A stretch of DNA of 53,076 nucleotides from Acetobacteraceae bacterium. Lineage in GTDB: Bacteria; Pseudomonadota; Alphaproteobacteria; Acetobacterales; Acetobacteraceae. Under the pieces are notes generated by a model. That model did not search any database, had not been told where the DNA came from, and saw only the letters and a program-made list of their open reading frames with translations. Location: the NCBI GenBank assembly GCA_022842185.1, contig JALHQB010000031.1, forward strand, positions 1 through 53,076, in the 5' to 3' direction. Of this stretch, positions 26,007 through 34,691 are shown in pieces (positions within the stretch are counted from its first letter, which is position 1; every line of letters begins with the position of its first letter). A program made the translations under genes and the position numbers.

Positions 26007-27707
26007 ATGCATGACCTGGTGATTCGCGGCGGCACGGTGGTCGATGGCACCGGTGCCGCGCCCTTCGAAGCCGATGTTGCGATCGCTGGCGGCCGGATCG
26101 TGGAAGTCGGCCGCGTGGCCGGGCGCGGCGCGGAGGAAATCGACGCGAAAGGTCTGCTGGTCACACCCGGCTTCGTCGACATCCACACGCATTACGATGC
26201 GCAGGCCGCCTGGTCGGAGCGGCTGATCTCATCCTCGATCAACGGCGTCACCACCGCGCTGATCGGCAATTGCGGCGTCGGCTTCGCGCCCTGCAGGCCG
26301 GAACGGCGCGACATGCTGGTGAAGCTGATGGAGGGCGTGGAGGACCTGCCCGAAGTCGTGCTGACCGAGGGCCTGCCCTGGTCCTGGGAATCCTTCCCCG
26401 ACTACATGAACTTCCTCGCCTCCCGCCGCTATGACACCGACATCGCCGCGATGGTGACGCACGCTCCGCTGCGCGTGCATGTGATGGGCGAACGTGCCGA
26501 GGCCCATGCCGAAGCCACCGAAGCCGAATGCGCCGAGATGGCGCGGCTGGCGGCCGAGGGCCTCGCGGCGGGTGCGGTCGGGATTTCCACATCGCGCGCG
26601 CTGGCGCATCGCACGCTGGATGGGCGCCACATCCCGACCTTGGGCGCGCCGGAGGCGGAACTTGAAGCGTTGGCGCGGACGCTGCGCGCGCATGGCTCCG
26701 GCTGGTTGCAGGTGATCTCGGACTTCGACGACCCGGCGGAGGAGGAGTTCGCCCGCCTGCGCCGCGTCGCCGCCGTGGCGGGGCGCCCCCTCACCTTCTC
26801 CCTGCTGCAACGCGAATCCAAGCCGGGCTTCTGGCGTTGGTTGCTCGACAAAGTCGAGGAAGCGAATGCCGCCGGCGTGCCGATGTTCGGCCAGGTGATG
26901 GGCCGCCCGGTCGGGCTCATGTTCGGCTTCGAATTGTCCCAGCATCCGTTCCTGACGCGCGCATCGTATCGGGACATCGCGCATCTGCCGCTGCCCGAAC
27001 GTATCGCCGCCCTGCGCGACCCGGCGCGCCGGGCGCGCATCCTGTCCGAGCCGACCGACGATGCCGGGCTGAAGGTGCGGCTGAACAACTGGGACAAGAT
27101 CTTCCCGCTGGGTGACCCGCCGGATTACGAGCCGCCGCCGGAGCGATCCGTCGCCGCCATGGCCGCCGCGCGGGGCATGACGCCCGAGGCGCTGTGCTAC
27201 GACCTGATGCTGGAGCGCGATGGTCGCGCCATCCTCAATCGTCCGCTGCTGAACTACGCCGATGGCGACCTGGCGGCGATCCGCGAGATGATGGTGCATC
27301 CGCACACGCTGATGGGCCTGGGCGATGGCGGGGCGCATGTGGGCTACATCTGCGATGCGTCCTGCATGACGCATATGCTGGTGCATTGGGCGCGCGACCG
27401 CACGCGCGGGCCGCTGCTGCCGGTGGAACAGGCGGTGCGGCGCATCAGCCACGACAATGCCGCGGCGATGGGGCTGACCGATCGCGGCGTGATCGCGGCC
27501 GGGCGCAAGGCCGACCTGAACGTGATCGACTTTGCCCGGCTGCGGATGCGCGCGCCCGAGATGCATTACGACCTGCCGGCCGGCGGCAAGCGGCTGGTGC
27601 AGAAGGCGGAAGGCTATGCCGCCACCATCCTGTCCGGCGCCGTCACATACCGTGAAGGCGAGCCGACCGGCGCCCTGCCCGGCCGGCTGGTGCGCGGGGC
27701 GCGATAG
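26007..27707 (+). CDS. D-aminoacylase / N-acyl-D-amino-acid deacylase family amidohydrolase
   Basis: The 566-residue product begins with the small beta-domain [23 protein letters not shown] and then the TIM-barrel metal motif [10 protein letters not shown] (His60, His62). The following GNCGVGFAP carries Cys89, the metal ligand special to D-aminoacylases. Further ligands are probably in [15 protein letters not shown] and [15 protein letters not shown], with the C-terminal [14 protein letters not shown] closing the beta-domain. The family removes acyl groups from N-acyl-D-amino acids. An exact substrate cannot be read from sequence. It is the last gene of the operon with a peptide-type binding protein, which supports uptake followed by hydrolysis. 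AAGGAGG precedes the ATG. Confidence 0.9.
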   Translation: MHDLVIRGGTVVDGTGAAPFEADVAIAGGRIVEVGRVAGRGAEEIDAKGLLVTPGFVDIHTHYDAQAAWSERLISSSINGVTTALIGNCGVGFAPCRPERRDMLVKLMEGVEDLPEVVLTEGLPWSWESFPDYMNFLASRRYDTDIAAMVTHAPLRVHVMGERAEAHAEATEAECAEMARLAAEGLAAGAVGISTSRALAHRTLDGRHIPTLGAPEAELEALARTLRAHGSGWLQVISDFDDPAEEEFARLRRVAAVAGRPLTFSLLQRESKPGFWRWLLDKVEEANAAGVPMFGQVMGRPVGLMFGFELSQHPFLTRASYRDIAHLPLPERIAALRDPARRARILSEPTDDAGLKVRLNNWDKIFPLGDPPDYEPPPERSVAAMAAARGMTPEALCYDLMLERDGRAILNRPLLNYADGDLAAIREMMVHPHTLMGLGDGGAHVGYICDASCMTHMLVHWARDRTRGPLLPVEQAVRRISHDNAAAMGLTDRGVIAAGRKADLNVIDFARLRMRAPEMHYDLPAGGKRLVQKAEGYAATILSGAVTYREGEPTGALPGRLVRGAR

Positions 27708-27712
27708 GGCGC

Positions 27713-27735
27713 GCGCCGGGCTGCCAGCCCGGCGC
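27713..27735. terminator. 10-bp hairpin between convergent genes
   Basis: GCGCCGGGCT (27713-27722) pairs with AGCCCGGCGC (27726-27735) around a 3-base loop, starting six bases past the D-aminoacylase-like stop and ending six bases before the stop of the leftward gene at 27741. It can serve both strands. Confidence 0.65.
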
Positions 27736-27740
27736 CACGC

Positions 27741-28541
27741 CTACGACCAGACTTCCTCGGTGGTCAGCGCCCGCGACGTCAGCCCCTGCGCCACGCAGAA
27801 GCGGTTTGCCAGGGCGATGGCCGGGGCCAGCGCGTCGCGCGTCGTCGTCGCGCCGCCGAACATCGCCAGCAGCTCATCGACCAACCCCGGTTCCTGCACG
27901 AGTTCCGACTTCACCACCACCAGATGGTTGACCGGCTTGAAGCCGTAGCGGGCCTGGAAATCACGCGCGGCCGCGGCGGGGTCTGGGAACACGGTCCGCA
28001 TCCCGGCCGGCACTTCGAAGCCGAAGATCGCCGCGTCCAATTCGCCGGCGCGCAGCATGCCCGCGATGTCGCTGCCCGGTGCGGCGCGTGTCACGAAGGG
28101 CGGGTCGCGGAAGGTCGGCACATGGGCGTCCTCGAAGGTCGTCCAGGCCACCGATTCCGGGGCGACGCCGTGGCTGTCGGCCATGATGCCGCGCAGCCAC
28201 ATGCCCGTGGTCTGGCTGTAGGACCGCACGCCGACGCGCTTGCCCACCAGATCGGCCGGCCCGCGGATCGGGCTGTCGATCGGGCAAACCATCGCCCCTT
28301 CCTGGTAACGCTGCGCCATCACCACCGGCAGCATGGTCAGGCCGATGCCGGCTTCCTTGGCCATCAGCACGGTGGCGATGGCCATTTCGCACACATCGTA
28401 GCGCCGCTGCCGCACCATCGGCGGGAAGGCCAGGTTGACCGGCTTCACCGACACCCGTTCCAGCCGCAGCGTCGGTGTGTCCTGCAGGGATGCGGTGTGG
28501 GGATAATCGCCCAGGGCGGTGGTCAGGACACGCTGGGTCAT
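27741..28541 (-). CDS. 4,5-dihydroxyphthalate-decarboxylase-like / type II binding-fold protein
   Basis: The 266-residue product has no signal peptide. Its start TTALGDYPHTASLQD, the middle YDVCEMAIATVLMAKEAG and the segment RGPADLVGKRVGVRSYSQTTGMWLRGIM resemble 4,5-dihydroxyphthalate decarboxylase (Pht5), a cytosolic enzyme built on the type II periplasmic-binding fold. It is shorter than the roughly 330 residues I recall for that enzyme, and the family also includes NMT1/THI5-like binding proteins, so activity is uncertain. Its start overlaps the stop of the alpha/beta-hydrolase gene by four bases, and that gene overlaps the GalB-like gene, giving three coupled cistrons. The grouping supports aromatic acid catabolism. 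Confidence 0.75.
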   Translation of the reverse strand: MTQRVLTTALGDYPHTASLQDTPTLRLERVSVKPVNLAFPPMVRQRRYDVCEMAIATVLMAKEAGIGLTMLPVVMAQRYQEGAMVCPIDSPIRGPADLVGKRVGVRSYSQTTGMWLRGIMADSHGVAPESVAWTTFEDAHVPTFRDPPFVTRAAPGSDIAGMLRAGELDAAIFGFEVPAGMRTVFPDPAAAARDFQARYGFKPVNHLVVVKSELVQEPGLVDELLAMFGGATTTRDALAPAIALANRFCVAQGLTSRALTTEEVWS

Positions 28542-29374
28542 GCGCCGACCCCCGTGAAGAACGCTTCGACCTTGGCGTTGAAATCCGCCGCATGTTCGAA
28601 ATGTCCGGAATGCCCGGCGCGCGGCAGTGGCGAGACGCGGGCGCCGGGGATCACCGGCGCCATGGCGGCCGGGGCGAAGGGTGGGATCACGACATCTTCC
28701 TCACACGGGACGAACATCACCGGCGTATTGGCGGCGGCAAAGGATTCCGGTGGGCGGTTGCGCGCGGCGTGCAGCTTCGCGCGCACCGCTTCCCGGTCGA
28801 AGCCCTGCGACAATCCGTTGATGTGGGCGTAGATCTGCGCGAGCGCCGGCTGTTCCTCGGCCATGCGCGCGCCGGATGCGGGCAGCATGTTGTGCGCCAG
28901 CAGGTTGGATCGCGCCTCCGCACTGTCCTTGCTCCACCCCGCCAGGCGCGAGCGCTCGGGTTCGGGCATCTGACGCGGGTCGAGCGATCCGGTCGTCGCC
29001 GCCAGCACCAGCGCCTTGACGCGCCCGGGACGCAGCAGGGCGTATTCCACGCCGGACCAGCCACCCATGGATTGGCAGACCATGCGAATGTCGCCGAGCT
29101 TCAGCTCATCGACCAGCGCCGCGACATCGCCGGCATATTCCGCAGGGTCCGGCCCGCCCGCCGGCGCGGTGGATGGGAAGAAACCGCGATGGGAAAACGC
29201 CACGCAGGTGTAGCGCGGCGCGAAATGCGCCACCTGCTGCCACCAGGAGAACAGGCAGCCACCCAGGCCGTGCGCGAAGACGATCGCAGGCCCCTTCCCC
29301 GTCACTTCATAGCGGATGCGCGCATCGGGGCGTTCGATCCATCCCGCTCGGCGCGGGGGGGCGGAGAAGCTCAT
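28538..29374 (-). CDS. Alpha/beta-fold hydrolase
   Basis: The 278-residue product is an alpha/beta hydrolase with oxyanion-hole motif FAHGLGG, nucleophile elbow VCQSMGGWSG (Ser102) and catalytic His255 in PRAGHSGHFEHA. There is no signal peptide. General layout matches carboxyl-ester or enol-lactone hydrolases such as the PcaD/MhpC type. It sits in the middle of a coupled operon between a GalB-like gene and a dihydroxyphthalate-decarboxylase-like gene with ATGA overlaps at both ends, so a role in hydrolysing a ring-cleavage intermediate or an ester of the pathway substrate is a reasonable inference. Confidence 0.88.
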   Translation of the reverse strand: MSFSAPPRRAGWIERPDARIRYEVTGKGPAIVFAHGLGGCLFSWWQQVAHFAPRYTCVAFSHRGFFPSTAPAGGPDPAEYAGDVAALVDELKLGDIRMVCQSMGGWSGVEYALLRPGRVKALVLAATTGSLDPRQMPEPERSRLAGWSKDSAEARSNLLAHNMLPASGARMAEEQPALAQIYAHINGLSQGFDREAVRAKLHAARNRPPESFAAANTPVMFVPCEEDVVIPPFAPAAMAPVIPGARVSPLPRAGHSGHFEHAADFNAKVEAFFTGVGA

Positions 29375-30087
29375 ACCAGCGTCTCCACGACATGCGGGAA
29401 CACCGACTGGAAGCCCTCACCCCATTTGATCGTCTTGTCGGAATTGCGGGCCGCTTGGGCGCCGCGCTGCTGGGCGACGCGGGTGTAGTATTCCCACAGG
29501 TGTTCCTGACCCTCCATGCATTCGATGGCGGCGCGCTTCTTGTCCCACACGGACCCGATATCCAGCAGCACATCGGGCTTCCAGCCGCATTGTTCGGGCT
29601 GGTGCGGTTCGAACAGGAAGACCGGCGGTGCGCCGAGCACCTTCTGCCCCGGATTGTGCCCATGCGCCTGCGCGGTGATGCGCGCATGCTGGGCGAAATC
29701 CGTCACCGCGGGGTGGTCGCGGTTGTAGATGTCCTCCTTGCTGTGGGTCAGCACGAAGTCCGGGTGGATGTCGCGATACACATCGACCAGGCGGAACAGC
29801 GAATCGTTGCTCAGGGTGATCGGGTAGTCGCCCAGGTCCCAGAACTGGATGTCGTGCACGCCGAGGGCGACGGCGGCCTTCTTGGCCTCGACTTCGCGCG
29901 ATGCCTTCACGCGGTCCAGCGTCATGCCCGGCACGCGCCACAGCTTGGCCGATTCGCCGCGCTCGCCATAGGACAGGCAGACCACCGTGACCTGCCAGCC
30001 CTTGGCGGCATGCAGCGCGATGGCGCCGCCGCAGCGCCAGACGAAATCGGCCGAATGGGCACTGACAACGAGGGCGGTCTTCGGCAT
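29371..30087 (-). CDS. PIG-L/LmbE-fold protein, resembling 4-oxalomesaconate hydratase GalB
   Basis: The 238-residue product has the PIG-L fold: the N-terminal motif is VVSAHSADFVWRCGGA instead of the usual AHPDDE of deacetylases, and the second metal motif is NRDHPAVTDFAQHAR. The AHSADFVW form, the LSYGERGESAKLW segment and the ending FLFEPHQPEQCGWKPDVLLD agree with my memory of GalB, the zinc-dependent 4-oxalomesaconate hydratase of gallate/protocatechuate 4,5-cleavage, better than with sugar deacetylases. ATG 30087 follows GGAGGA; an in-frame start five codons earlier is less likely. It is first in a coupled trio and diverges from a GMC oxidoreductase gene across 89 bases. Confidence 0.85.
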   Translation of the reverse strand: MPKTALVVSAHSADFVWRCGGAIALHAAKGWQVTVVCLSYGERGESAKLWRVPGMTLDRVKASREVEAKKAAVALGVHDIQFWDLGDYPITLSNDSLFRLVDVYRDIHPDFVLTHSKEDIYNRDHPAVTDFAQHARITAQAHGHNPGQKVLGAPPVFLFEPHQPEQCGWKPDVLLDIGSVWDKKRAAIECMEGQEHLWEYYTRVAQQRGAQAARNSDKTIKWGEGFQSVFPHVVETLV

Positions 30088-30176
30088 GCGGTGTTCCTCC
30101 ACGGGCGATCTGGCGGCGCGCTGCGTGGGCGCCTAGGCTTGGGCGCGCAGGAAACCACAGGAGCCGATCCCCCGCC

Positions 30177-31799
30177 ATGGCCGACACCTTCGACTACGTC
30201 ATCGTCGGCGCCGGTGCGGCCGGCTGCATCCTGGCCGCGCGGCTGACCGAAGACCCTGGCGTGACCGTGTGTGTGTTGGAAGCCGGCCCGCCGGATCGCA
30301 ACCCGTGGATTCACATCCCGGCGGGGTTCATCAAGACGCTGGTGGACCCGTCCGTCACTTGGCAGTTCAAGACCGCGCCGACCGAACGGACGGGCGGGCG
30401 CGGCATCGCCACCACGCAGGGGCGCACGCTTGGTGGATCATCCTCCGTCAACGGCATGATCTACAATCGTGGCCAGCCGGGGGATCTCAATTCCTGGGCG
30501 CAGCGTGGCAATCGCGGCTGGGGCTATGATGATTGCCTGCCGTATTACATGCGGACCGAACAGCGCATCGGCTTCGGGCGGGATGACCGGCGCGGCAAGG
30601 CTGGCGGTCTGCCGGTCACCGACATGGACTGGATCCATCCGTTGTCCGAAGCCTTCCTCGAAGGCTGCGTCGCCGCGGGCCTGCCGCGCAACCCGGACTA
30701 CAATTCCGGCGACCAGGCGGGGGTCGGGTATTTCCAGCGCGGCATCCAGAAGGGCTGGCGGGTCTCCGCCGCGCGGGCCTTCCTGAAGCCGGCGATGACG
30801 CGCAAGGAATTGGAAGTCCGCACCAATGCGCGGGCCTGCGGGATCATCTTCGAAGGCAAGCGGGCGGTTGGCGTGAAATACCTGACGCAGCGCGGCGGCG
30901 CGGTGCAGGAGGTGCGGGCGCGGCGGGAGGTGATCGTGTCCGCCGGCACGGCCAATACCGCTCGGCTGTTGCAGGTGTCAGGCATCGGGCCGGCGTCGAC
31001 GCTCGCGCGGATCGGCGTGCCAGTGTTCCACGAATTGCCGGTGGGCGAGAACTTCCGCGACCACTACGCATCCCGCGTCGTGATGCGCGCGCGCGACGGC
31101 GTGGAGACGCTCAACCAGCTCGCCAAGGGGTTCAAACTGGCGCAGCAGGTGGCGCGCTGGGCGATGGGCAAGCCGTCGATCCTCGCCACCGCGCCATCGC
31201 ACGTCCACATGTTCTGGAAGTCGTTCGAGGGGCTGGACGAGCCCGACCTGCAATGCGTCTTCACGCCGGGGTCATACGCCGAGGGCAAGGTCTATATCCT
31301 GGACGATTATCCGGGCTGCACCGCGGGTGCCTGGCAGCACCGGCCGGAGAGCATCGGCTGGGTGCGTGCGAAAACGGCCGATGTGTTCGACGACCCCGAG
31401 ATCCAGCCCAACTACCTGGCCGACGAGATGGACCGCCGCGTGCATCTGGGCGGCATACGCCTGCTGCGCCGGCTGCTGGATACGCCGCAGATGCGCGCCA
31501 TGCTGGAAGCCGAGGTGCTGCCCGGCGTGAATGTGCAGAGCGACAATGAACTGCTCGACTTCGCATACCGCAACGGGTCCACCACCTACCACCTGATCGG
31601 CACCTGCCGGATGGGGCCGGAGACCGACAGGACATCGGTGGTGAACGACCGGTTGCAGGTGCATGGGCTGGAGGCGCTGCGGGTGATCGATGCCTCCGTC
31701 ATGCCGTCCATGACGTCCTCGAACACCTATGCGACGACGATGATGATCGCCGAGCGCGGGTCCGACTTCATCCGCGGGCGGCCGCCACTCGCCGCCTAA
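30177..31799 (+). CDS. GMC-family FAD oxidoreductase (choline-dehydrogenase-like)
   Basis: The 540-residue product is a glucose-methanol-choline oxidoreductase that oxidises an alcohol using FAD. The N-terminal dinucleotide motif is YVIVGAGAAGCILAARL, with the FAD signature TLGGSSSVNGMIYNRGQP. The active-site pair is His472 (YHLIGTCRMG) and Asn516 (SSNTYATT). There is no export signal. Residue pattern matches the choline dehydrogenase-like branch, whose real substrates are diverse alcohols, including polyethylene glycols and aromatic alcohols. It diverges from the GalB-like operon and may oxidise an upstream alcohol of the same route. AGGAG precedes the start. Confidence 0.93.
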   Translation: MADTFDYVIVGAGAAGCILAARLTEDPGVTVCVLEAGPPDRNPWIHIPAGFIKTLVDPSVTWQFKTAPTERTGGRGIATTQGRTLGGSSSVNGMIYNRGQPGDLNSWAQRGNRGWGYDDCLPYYMRTEQRIGFGRDDRRGKAGGLPVTDMDWIHPLSEAFLEGCVAAGLPRNPDYNSGDQAGVGYFQRGIQKGWRVSAARAFLKPAMTRKELEVRTNARACGIIFEGKRAVGVKYLTQRGGAVQEVRARREVIVSAGTANTARLLQVSGIGPASTLARIGVPVFHELPVGENFRDHYASRVVMRARDGVETLNQLAKGFKLAQQVARWAMGKPSILATAPSHVHMFWKSFEGLDEPDLQCVFTPGSYAEGKVYILDDYPGCTAGAWQHRPESIGWVRAKTADVFDDPEIQPNYLADEMDRRVHLGGIRLLRRLLDTPQMRAMLEAEVLPGVNVQSDNELLDFAYRNGSTTYHLIGTCRMGPETDRTSVVNDRLQVHGLEALRVIDASVMPSMTSSNTYATTMMIAERGSDFIRGRPPLAA

Positions 31800-32039
31800 A
31801 GCAGTTCGCGCCTGACCAGACTCGTGCAGGCGCGCGAAAATGCTCGCTCAGACAAAGGTGTTGAGCGGTTCGCGTCAGTACAGTCTGGCGCAAACCGCTC
31901 CAGGCCCCCCGCCGCGGCCACTCACACCCTGTTGATGATGACAGAGGCGCAGGACTGCCAATGTCTGTCCCGACGGAGGCCCGCCCAGGCGCCTGCCGGG
32001 TGAAGGACCTCCGGGCCGCAGTGGCAGGGAGGTTCAGGC
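31800..32039. other. Intergenic region with dispersed repeat and long hairpin
   Basis: This 240-base gap holds no gene that I can support. It contains copy A of the dispersed repeat (31840-31858 core) and, directly after, a 16-base stem with one mismatch: 31863-31878 (starting GAGCGGTTCGCG) against 31885-31900 (ending AAACCGCTC) with a TACAGT loop. The rest is the upstream region of the DUF2189 gene, including a GGGAGG ribosome site. Confidence 0.6.
31840..31900 (+). repeat. Dispersed intergenic repeat, copy A, with hairpin
   Basis: The 19-base core atgctcgctcagacaaagg (31840-31858) is identical to 45116-45134, and the following GAGCGGTTcGCGtCAG stretch is also shared with small changes. Copy A lies 41 bases past the stop of the GMC oxidoreductase gene, in the same orientation. 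Here the second half is palindromic and forms a strong hairpin. Confidence 0.85.
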
Positions 32040-32831
32040 ATGTCTCATTCCATGGTCCATCCGGTGGCTTCGCAGGACGCGCCGGCGATCCGGCGCATCC
32101 GCATCCCCGATCTGCGTGATGCCTTGCGTCTCGGTATCGATGATTTCCTGGCGACGCCGACGCAGTTGGTGTTCCTCGCGCTGATCTACCCGATCGTCGG
32201 GCTGATGGCGGCGCGCATCGCCTGGGGCGGCGACATGTTCCACCTGATCTACCCGCTGGTCGGCGGCTTTGCGCTGCTGGGTCCGATCGGCGCCATCGGC
32301 CTGTATGAGATCAGCCGCCGGCGCGAACAGGGTGCCCAGACAAGCTGGGTCGATGCTTTCGGCGTGCTCCGGTCGCGCGCCATCATCCCGGTGGCGATGC
32401 TGGGGCTGGTGTTGCTGGCGATCTTCATGCTGTGGCTGTTCACCGCACAGATGATCTTCGACGCCGCCTTCCCGGATGCCCGGCCGGCAAGCCTCGGTAT
32501 GCTGATGCGCGACGTCATCGACACACCCGGCGGGCATTGGCTGATCCTGGTGGGCAATGCGGTGGGCCTGGTCTTCGCGATCGTGGTGCTGGCGATCTCG
32601 GTCGTGGCCTTCCCAATGATGCTGGACCGGGAGGTCGGCGTCGGCGAGGCGGTCCGCACCTCGGTTCGCGCCGTGCTGGCCAACCCGGTCACCATGGCCG
32701 CGTGGGGGCTGATCGTGACGGGGGGCTTCGTGCTCGGCTGCCTGCCGATCTTCGTGGGGCTGGCGGTGGTGATGCCCATCCTCGGGCACGCCACCTGGCA
32801 TCTCTACCGCAAGCTGGTCGAGGCGCCGTAG
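32040..32831 (+). CDS. DUF2189-family integral membrane protein
   Basis: The 263-residue product is a multi-pass inner-membrane protein with about six helices after a hydrophilic N-terminus of 25 residues. The opening IRRIRIPDLRDALRLGIDDFLATPTQLVFLALIYPIVGLM and the segment GPIGAIGLYEISRRREQG are typical of the DUF2189 family (predicted integral membrane protein). Later PMMLDREVGVGEAVRTSVRAVLANP is another family mark. Function is unknown. It converges on hemA with a seven-base gap between the stops. Confidence 0.85.
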   Translation: MSHSMVHPVASQDAPAIRRIRIPDLRDALRLGIDDFLATPTQLVFLALIYPIVGLMAARIAWGGDMFHLIYPLVGGFALLGPIGAIGLYEISRRREQGAQTSWVDAFGVLRSRAIIPVAMLGLVLLAIFMLWLFTAQMIFDAAFPDARPASLGMLMRDVIDTPGGHWLILVGNAVGLVFAIVVLAISVVAFPMMLDREVGVGEAVRTSVRAVLANPVTMAAWGLIVTGGFVLGCLPIFVGLAVVMPILGHATWHLYRKLVEAP

Positions 32832-32838
32832 CGGCAGG

Positions 32839-34050
32839 TCAGGCTGCCCGCTTCAGCGCGAAGCGCGCCCAGACGGCCTGCAACGCCGCCACCAGCCGGT
32901 CCATGTCGGCGTCGGAATGCACCGGGGACGGTGTGATCCGCAGCCGTTCCGACCCGCGCGGCACGGTCGGGTAGTTGATCGGCTGGACATAGATGCCGTG
33001 CTCATCGAGCAGGATGTCGCTGATGGCGCGGCAGATCACCGGATCATTGACCATCACCGGCACGATATGGCTGGGATTGGGCAGATGCGGCACGCCCGCC
33101 GCATCGAGCCGCCGCCGCAGCGTCGCCGCGCGTTCGTGCAGCCGGTCGCGCTCCACGGCGCTGGTGCGCAGATGCTCGATCGCCGCGCGCGCCCCCGCCG
33201 CGACCGCCGGCGGCAACGCGGTCGAGAAGATGAAGCCCGAGGCGAAGGAGCGCACGAAATCGACCATCGCGGCGGACCCCGCGATATAGCCGCCGATCAC
33301 GCCGAATGCCTTGGCGAGCGTGCCCTCGATCACCGTCAGGCGATGCGCGACGCCGTCGCGTTCGGTGACGCCGCCGCCGGTTGCGCCATACAGGCCGACG
33401 CCATGGACCTCGTCGCAGAAGGTCATGGCGCCGAACTCATCCGCCACGTCGCAGATCTCGGCGATCGGCGCGATGTCGCCATCCATGGAATAGACGCTCT
33501 CGAACGCCACTAGCTTCGGCACGGCGGGGTCGAGTGCCGCCAGGACGCGGCGGAGGTCGGCCACGTCGTTGTGGCGGAACAGGCGGCGTTCGGCGCGCGA
33601 ATGGCGCATGCCCTCGATCATCGAGGCATGGTTCATCTCGTCCGACACGATCACGCAATCCGGGATGCGCGACGCCAGGGTGGACAGAGACGCCCAGTTC
33701 GACATGTAGCCGGAATTGAACAGCAGCGCGGCCTCGGTGCCATGCAGGTCGGCCAGCGCATGTTCCAGCAGGACGTGTTCGTGATTGGTGCCGGAGATGT
33801 TGCGCGTGCCCCCCGCCCCGGCGCCGTAACGGTCGAGCGCCGCATGCATCGCCGCCAGCACCTTCGGATGCTGGCCCATGCCCAGATAATCGTTGGAACA
33901 CCACACCGTGACGTCGCGTACGGCACCGCCATCGTGGCGCATGGCGCGCGGATACTGCCCGGCCTGGCGTTCGATGTCGGCGAAGACGCGGTATCGGCCC
34001 TCTCGCCGAAGGACGTCCAGCTCGGATCGGAACCAGGCCTCGTAGTCCAT
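32839..34050 (-). CDS. hemA: 5-aminolevulinate synthase
   Basis: This PLP enzyme condenses glycine and succinyl-CoA to 5-aminolevulinate, the first step of haem synthesis in alphaproteobacteria (C4 pathway). The 403-residue length and sequence match: [28 protein letters not shown] at the N-terminus, [47 protein letters not shown] and the PLP Lys247 in [17 protein letters not shown] 34050 follows GGAGGT at good spacing; GTG 34053 is an alternative. It diverges from a cytochrome c gene across a region with an FNR/FixK-type box, which would place haem supply under oxygen control. Confidence 0.97.
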   Translation of the reverse strand: MDYEAWFRSELDVLRREGRYRVFADIERQAGQYPRAMRHDGGAVRDVTVWCSNDYLGMGQHPKVLAAMHAALDRYGAGAGGTRNISGTNHEHVLLEHALADLHGTEAALLFNSGYMSNWASLSTLASRIPDCVIVSDEMNHASMIEGMRHSRAERRLFRHNDVADLRRVLAALDPAVPKLVAFESVYSMDGDIAPIAEICDVADEFGAMTFCDEVHGVGLYGATGGGVTERDGVAHRLTVIEGTLAKAFGVIGGYIAGSAAMVDFVRSFASGFIFSTALPPAVAAGARAAIEHLRTSAVERDRLHERAATLRRRLDAAGVPHLPNPSHIVPVMVNDPVICRAISDILLDEHGIYVQPINYPTVPRGSERLRITPSPVHSDADMDRLVAALQAVWARFALKRAA

Positions 34051-34146
34051 CACTGACCTCCAACTGGGCCGCCGCTTGGCATGTCTTCACTGCACCTGGC
34101 AATGGCCTGGCGCGACGATGCATGTCACGGCGCGGCACCGCGGTTC

Positions 34147-34160
34147 TTGACGTGGATCAA
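34147..34160. promoter_or_regulatory. FNR/FixK-type operator between hemA and cytochrome c
   Basis: TTGAC-GTGG-ATCAA matches the FNR/FixK consensus TTGAY-N4-RTCAA at all positions. It lies 97 bases upstream of the hemA ATG and 104 bases upstream of the cytochrome c ATG, a sensible place for activation or repression of either divergent promoter. Regulation of hemA by FNR or FixK is known in several alphaproteobacteria. Confidence 0.65.
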
Positions 34161-34263
34161 GATGGCGGCCGCCTGTCCCCGGCTTGCCATATGGCCAAAC
34201 CGGGCTAAGTCGTTCTCCAGCAATCACGAGCGGCCGGGACTTGGCGGCCGGAAGGGGTTTCGG

Positions 34264-34650
34264 ATGCGACGGATGACGCAGATGGCCGTGCTGGCCGCAA
34301 TCATGGCGGCCCCGGCCGCGGCCTTTGCCCAGGATGGCGATGCCGCGGCGGGCCAGCGTGTGTTCAACCAGTGCCGCGCCTGCCACACCACGAATGAGGG
34401 CGGGCGCAGTGGCGTCGGACCGAACCTGTTCGCCATCGTCGGCCGCCGGGCCGGCACCGTCGAGGGCTTCCGCTATTCGGCCAATATGCGCGAATTGGGC
34501 GCCGAGGGCCTGACCTGGACCGATGACCGCCTGCGCGCCTATGTCGCGAACCCGAAGGCGGTGGTGCCGCGCGGCAGCATGTCCTATCCGGGGCTGCGCA
34601 ACGAAACGCAGGTCAACGACCTGATGGCGTTCCTCGCCTCGCTGAAATAG
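34264..34650 (+). CDS. Class I cytochrome c, exported
   Basis: The 128-residue product has a signal peptide (MRRMTQMAVLAAIMAAPAAAFAQ) and one haem site CRACH (Cys37, Cys40, His41), with the likely axial Met106 in RGSMSYPG. Layout resembles the mitochondrial-type/c2-like periplasmic electron carriers (NQCRACHTTNEGGRSGVGPNLF, then FRYSANM). It would carry electrons between the bc1 complex and a terminal oxidase or act with a periplasmic dehydrogenase. ATG 34264 follows GGAAGGGG and gives the signal peptide directly. The location opposite hemA fits coordinated haem protein production. Confidence 0.93.
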   Translation: MRRMTQMAVLAAIMAAPAAAFAQDGDAAAGQRVFNQCRACHTTNEGGRSGVGPNLFAIVGRRAGTVEGFRYSANMRELGAEGLTWTDDRLRAYVANPKAVVPRGSMSYPGLRNETQVNDLMAFLASLK

Positions 34651-34656
34651 GGCGGA

Positions 34657-34681
34657 TCGCGCCTGAGGGGGCCAGGCGCGA
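34657..34681. terminator. 9-bp hairpin between convergent genes
   Basis: TCGCGCCTG (34657-34665) pairs with CAGGCGCGA (34673-34681), in the 41-base gap between the cytochrome c stop and the lyase stop. Usable on both strands. Confidence 0.55.
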
Positions 34682-34691
34682 ACGGCTCACG

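Noticed and set aside
29371..30087. N-acetylglucosamine deacetylase annotation for the PIG-L protein
   Set aside because: The deacetylase motif AHPDDE is replaced by AHSADF, and the context is catabolic rather than cell-wall or thiol synthesis.
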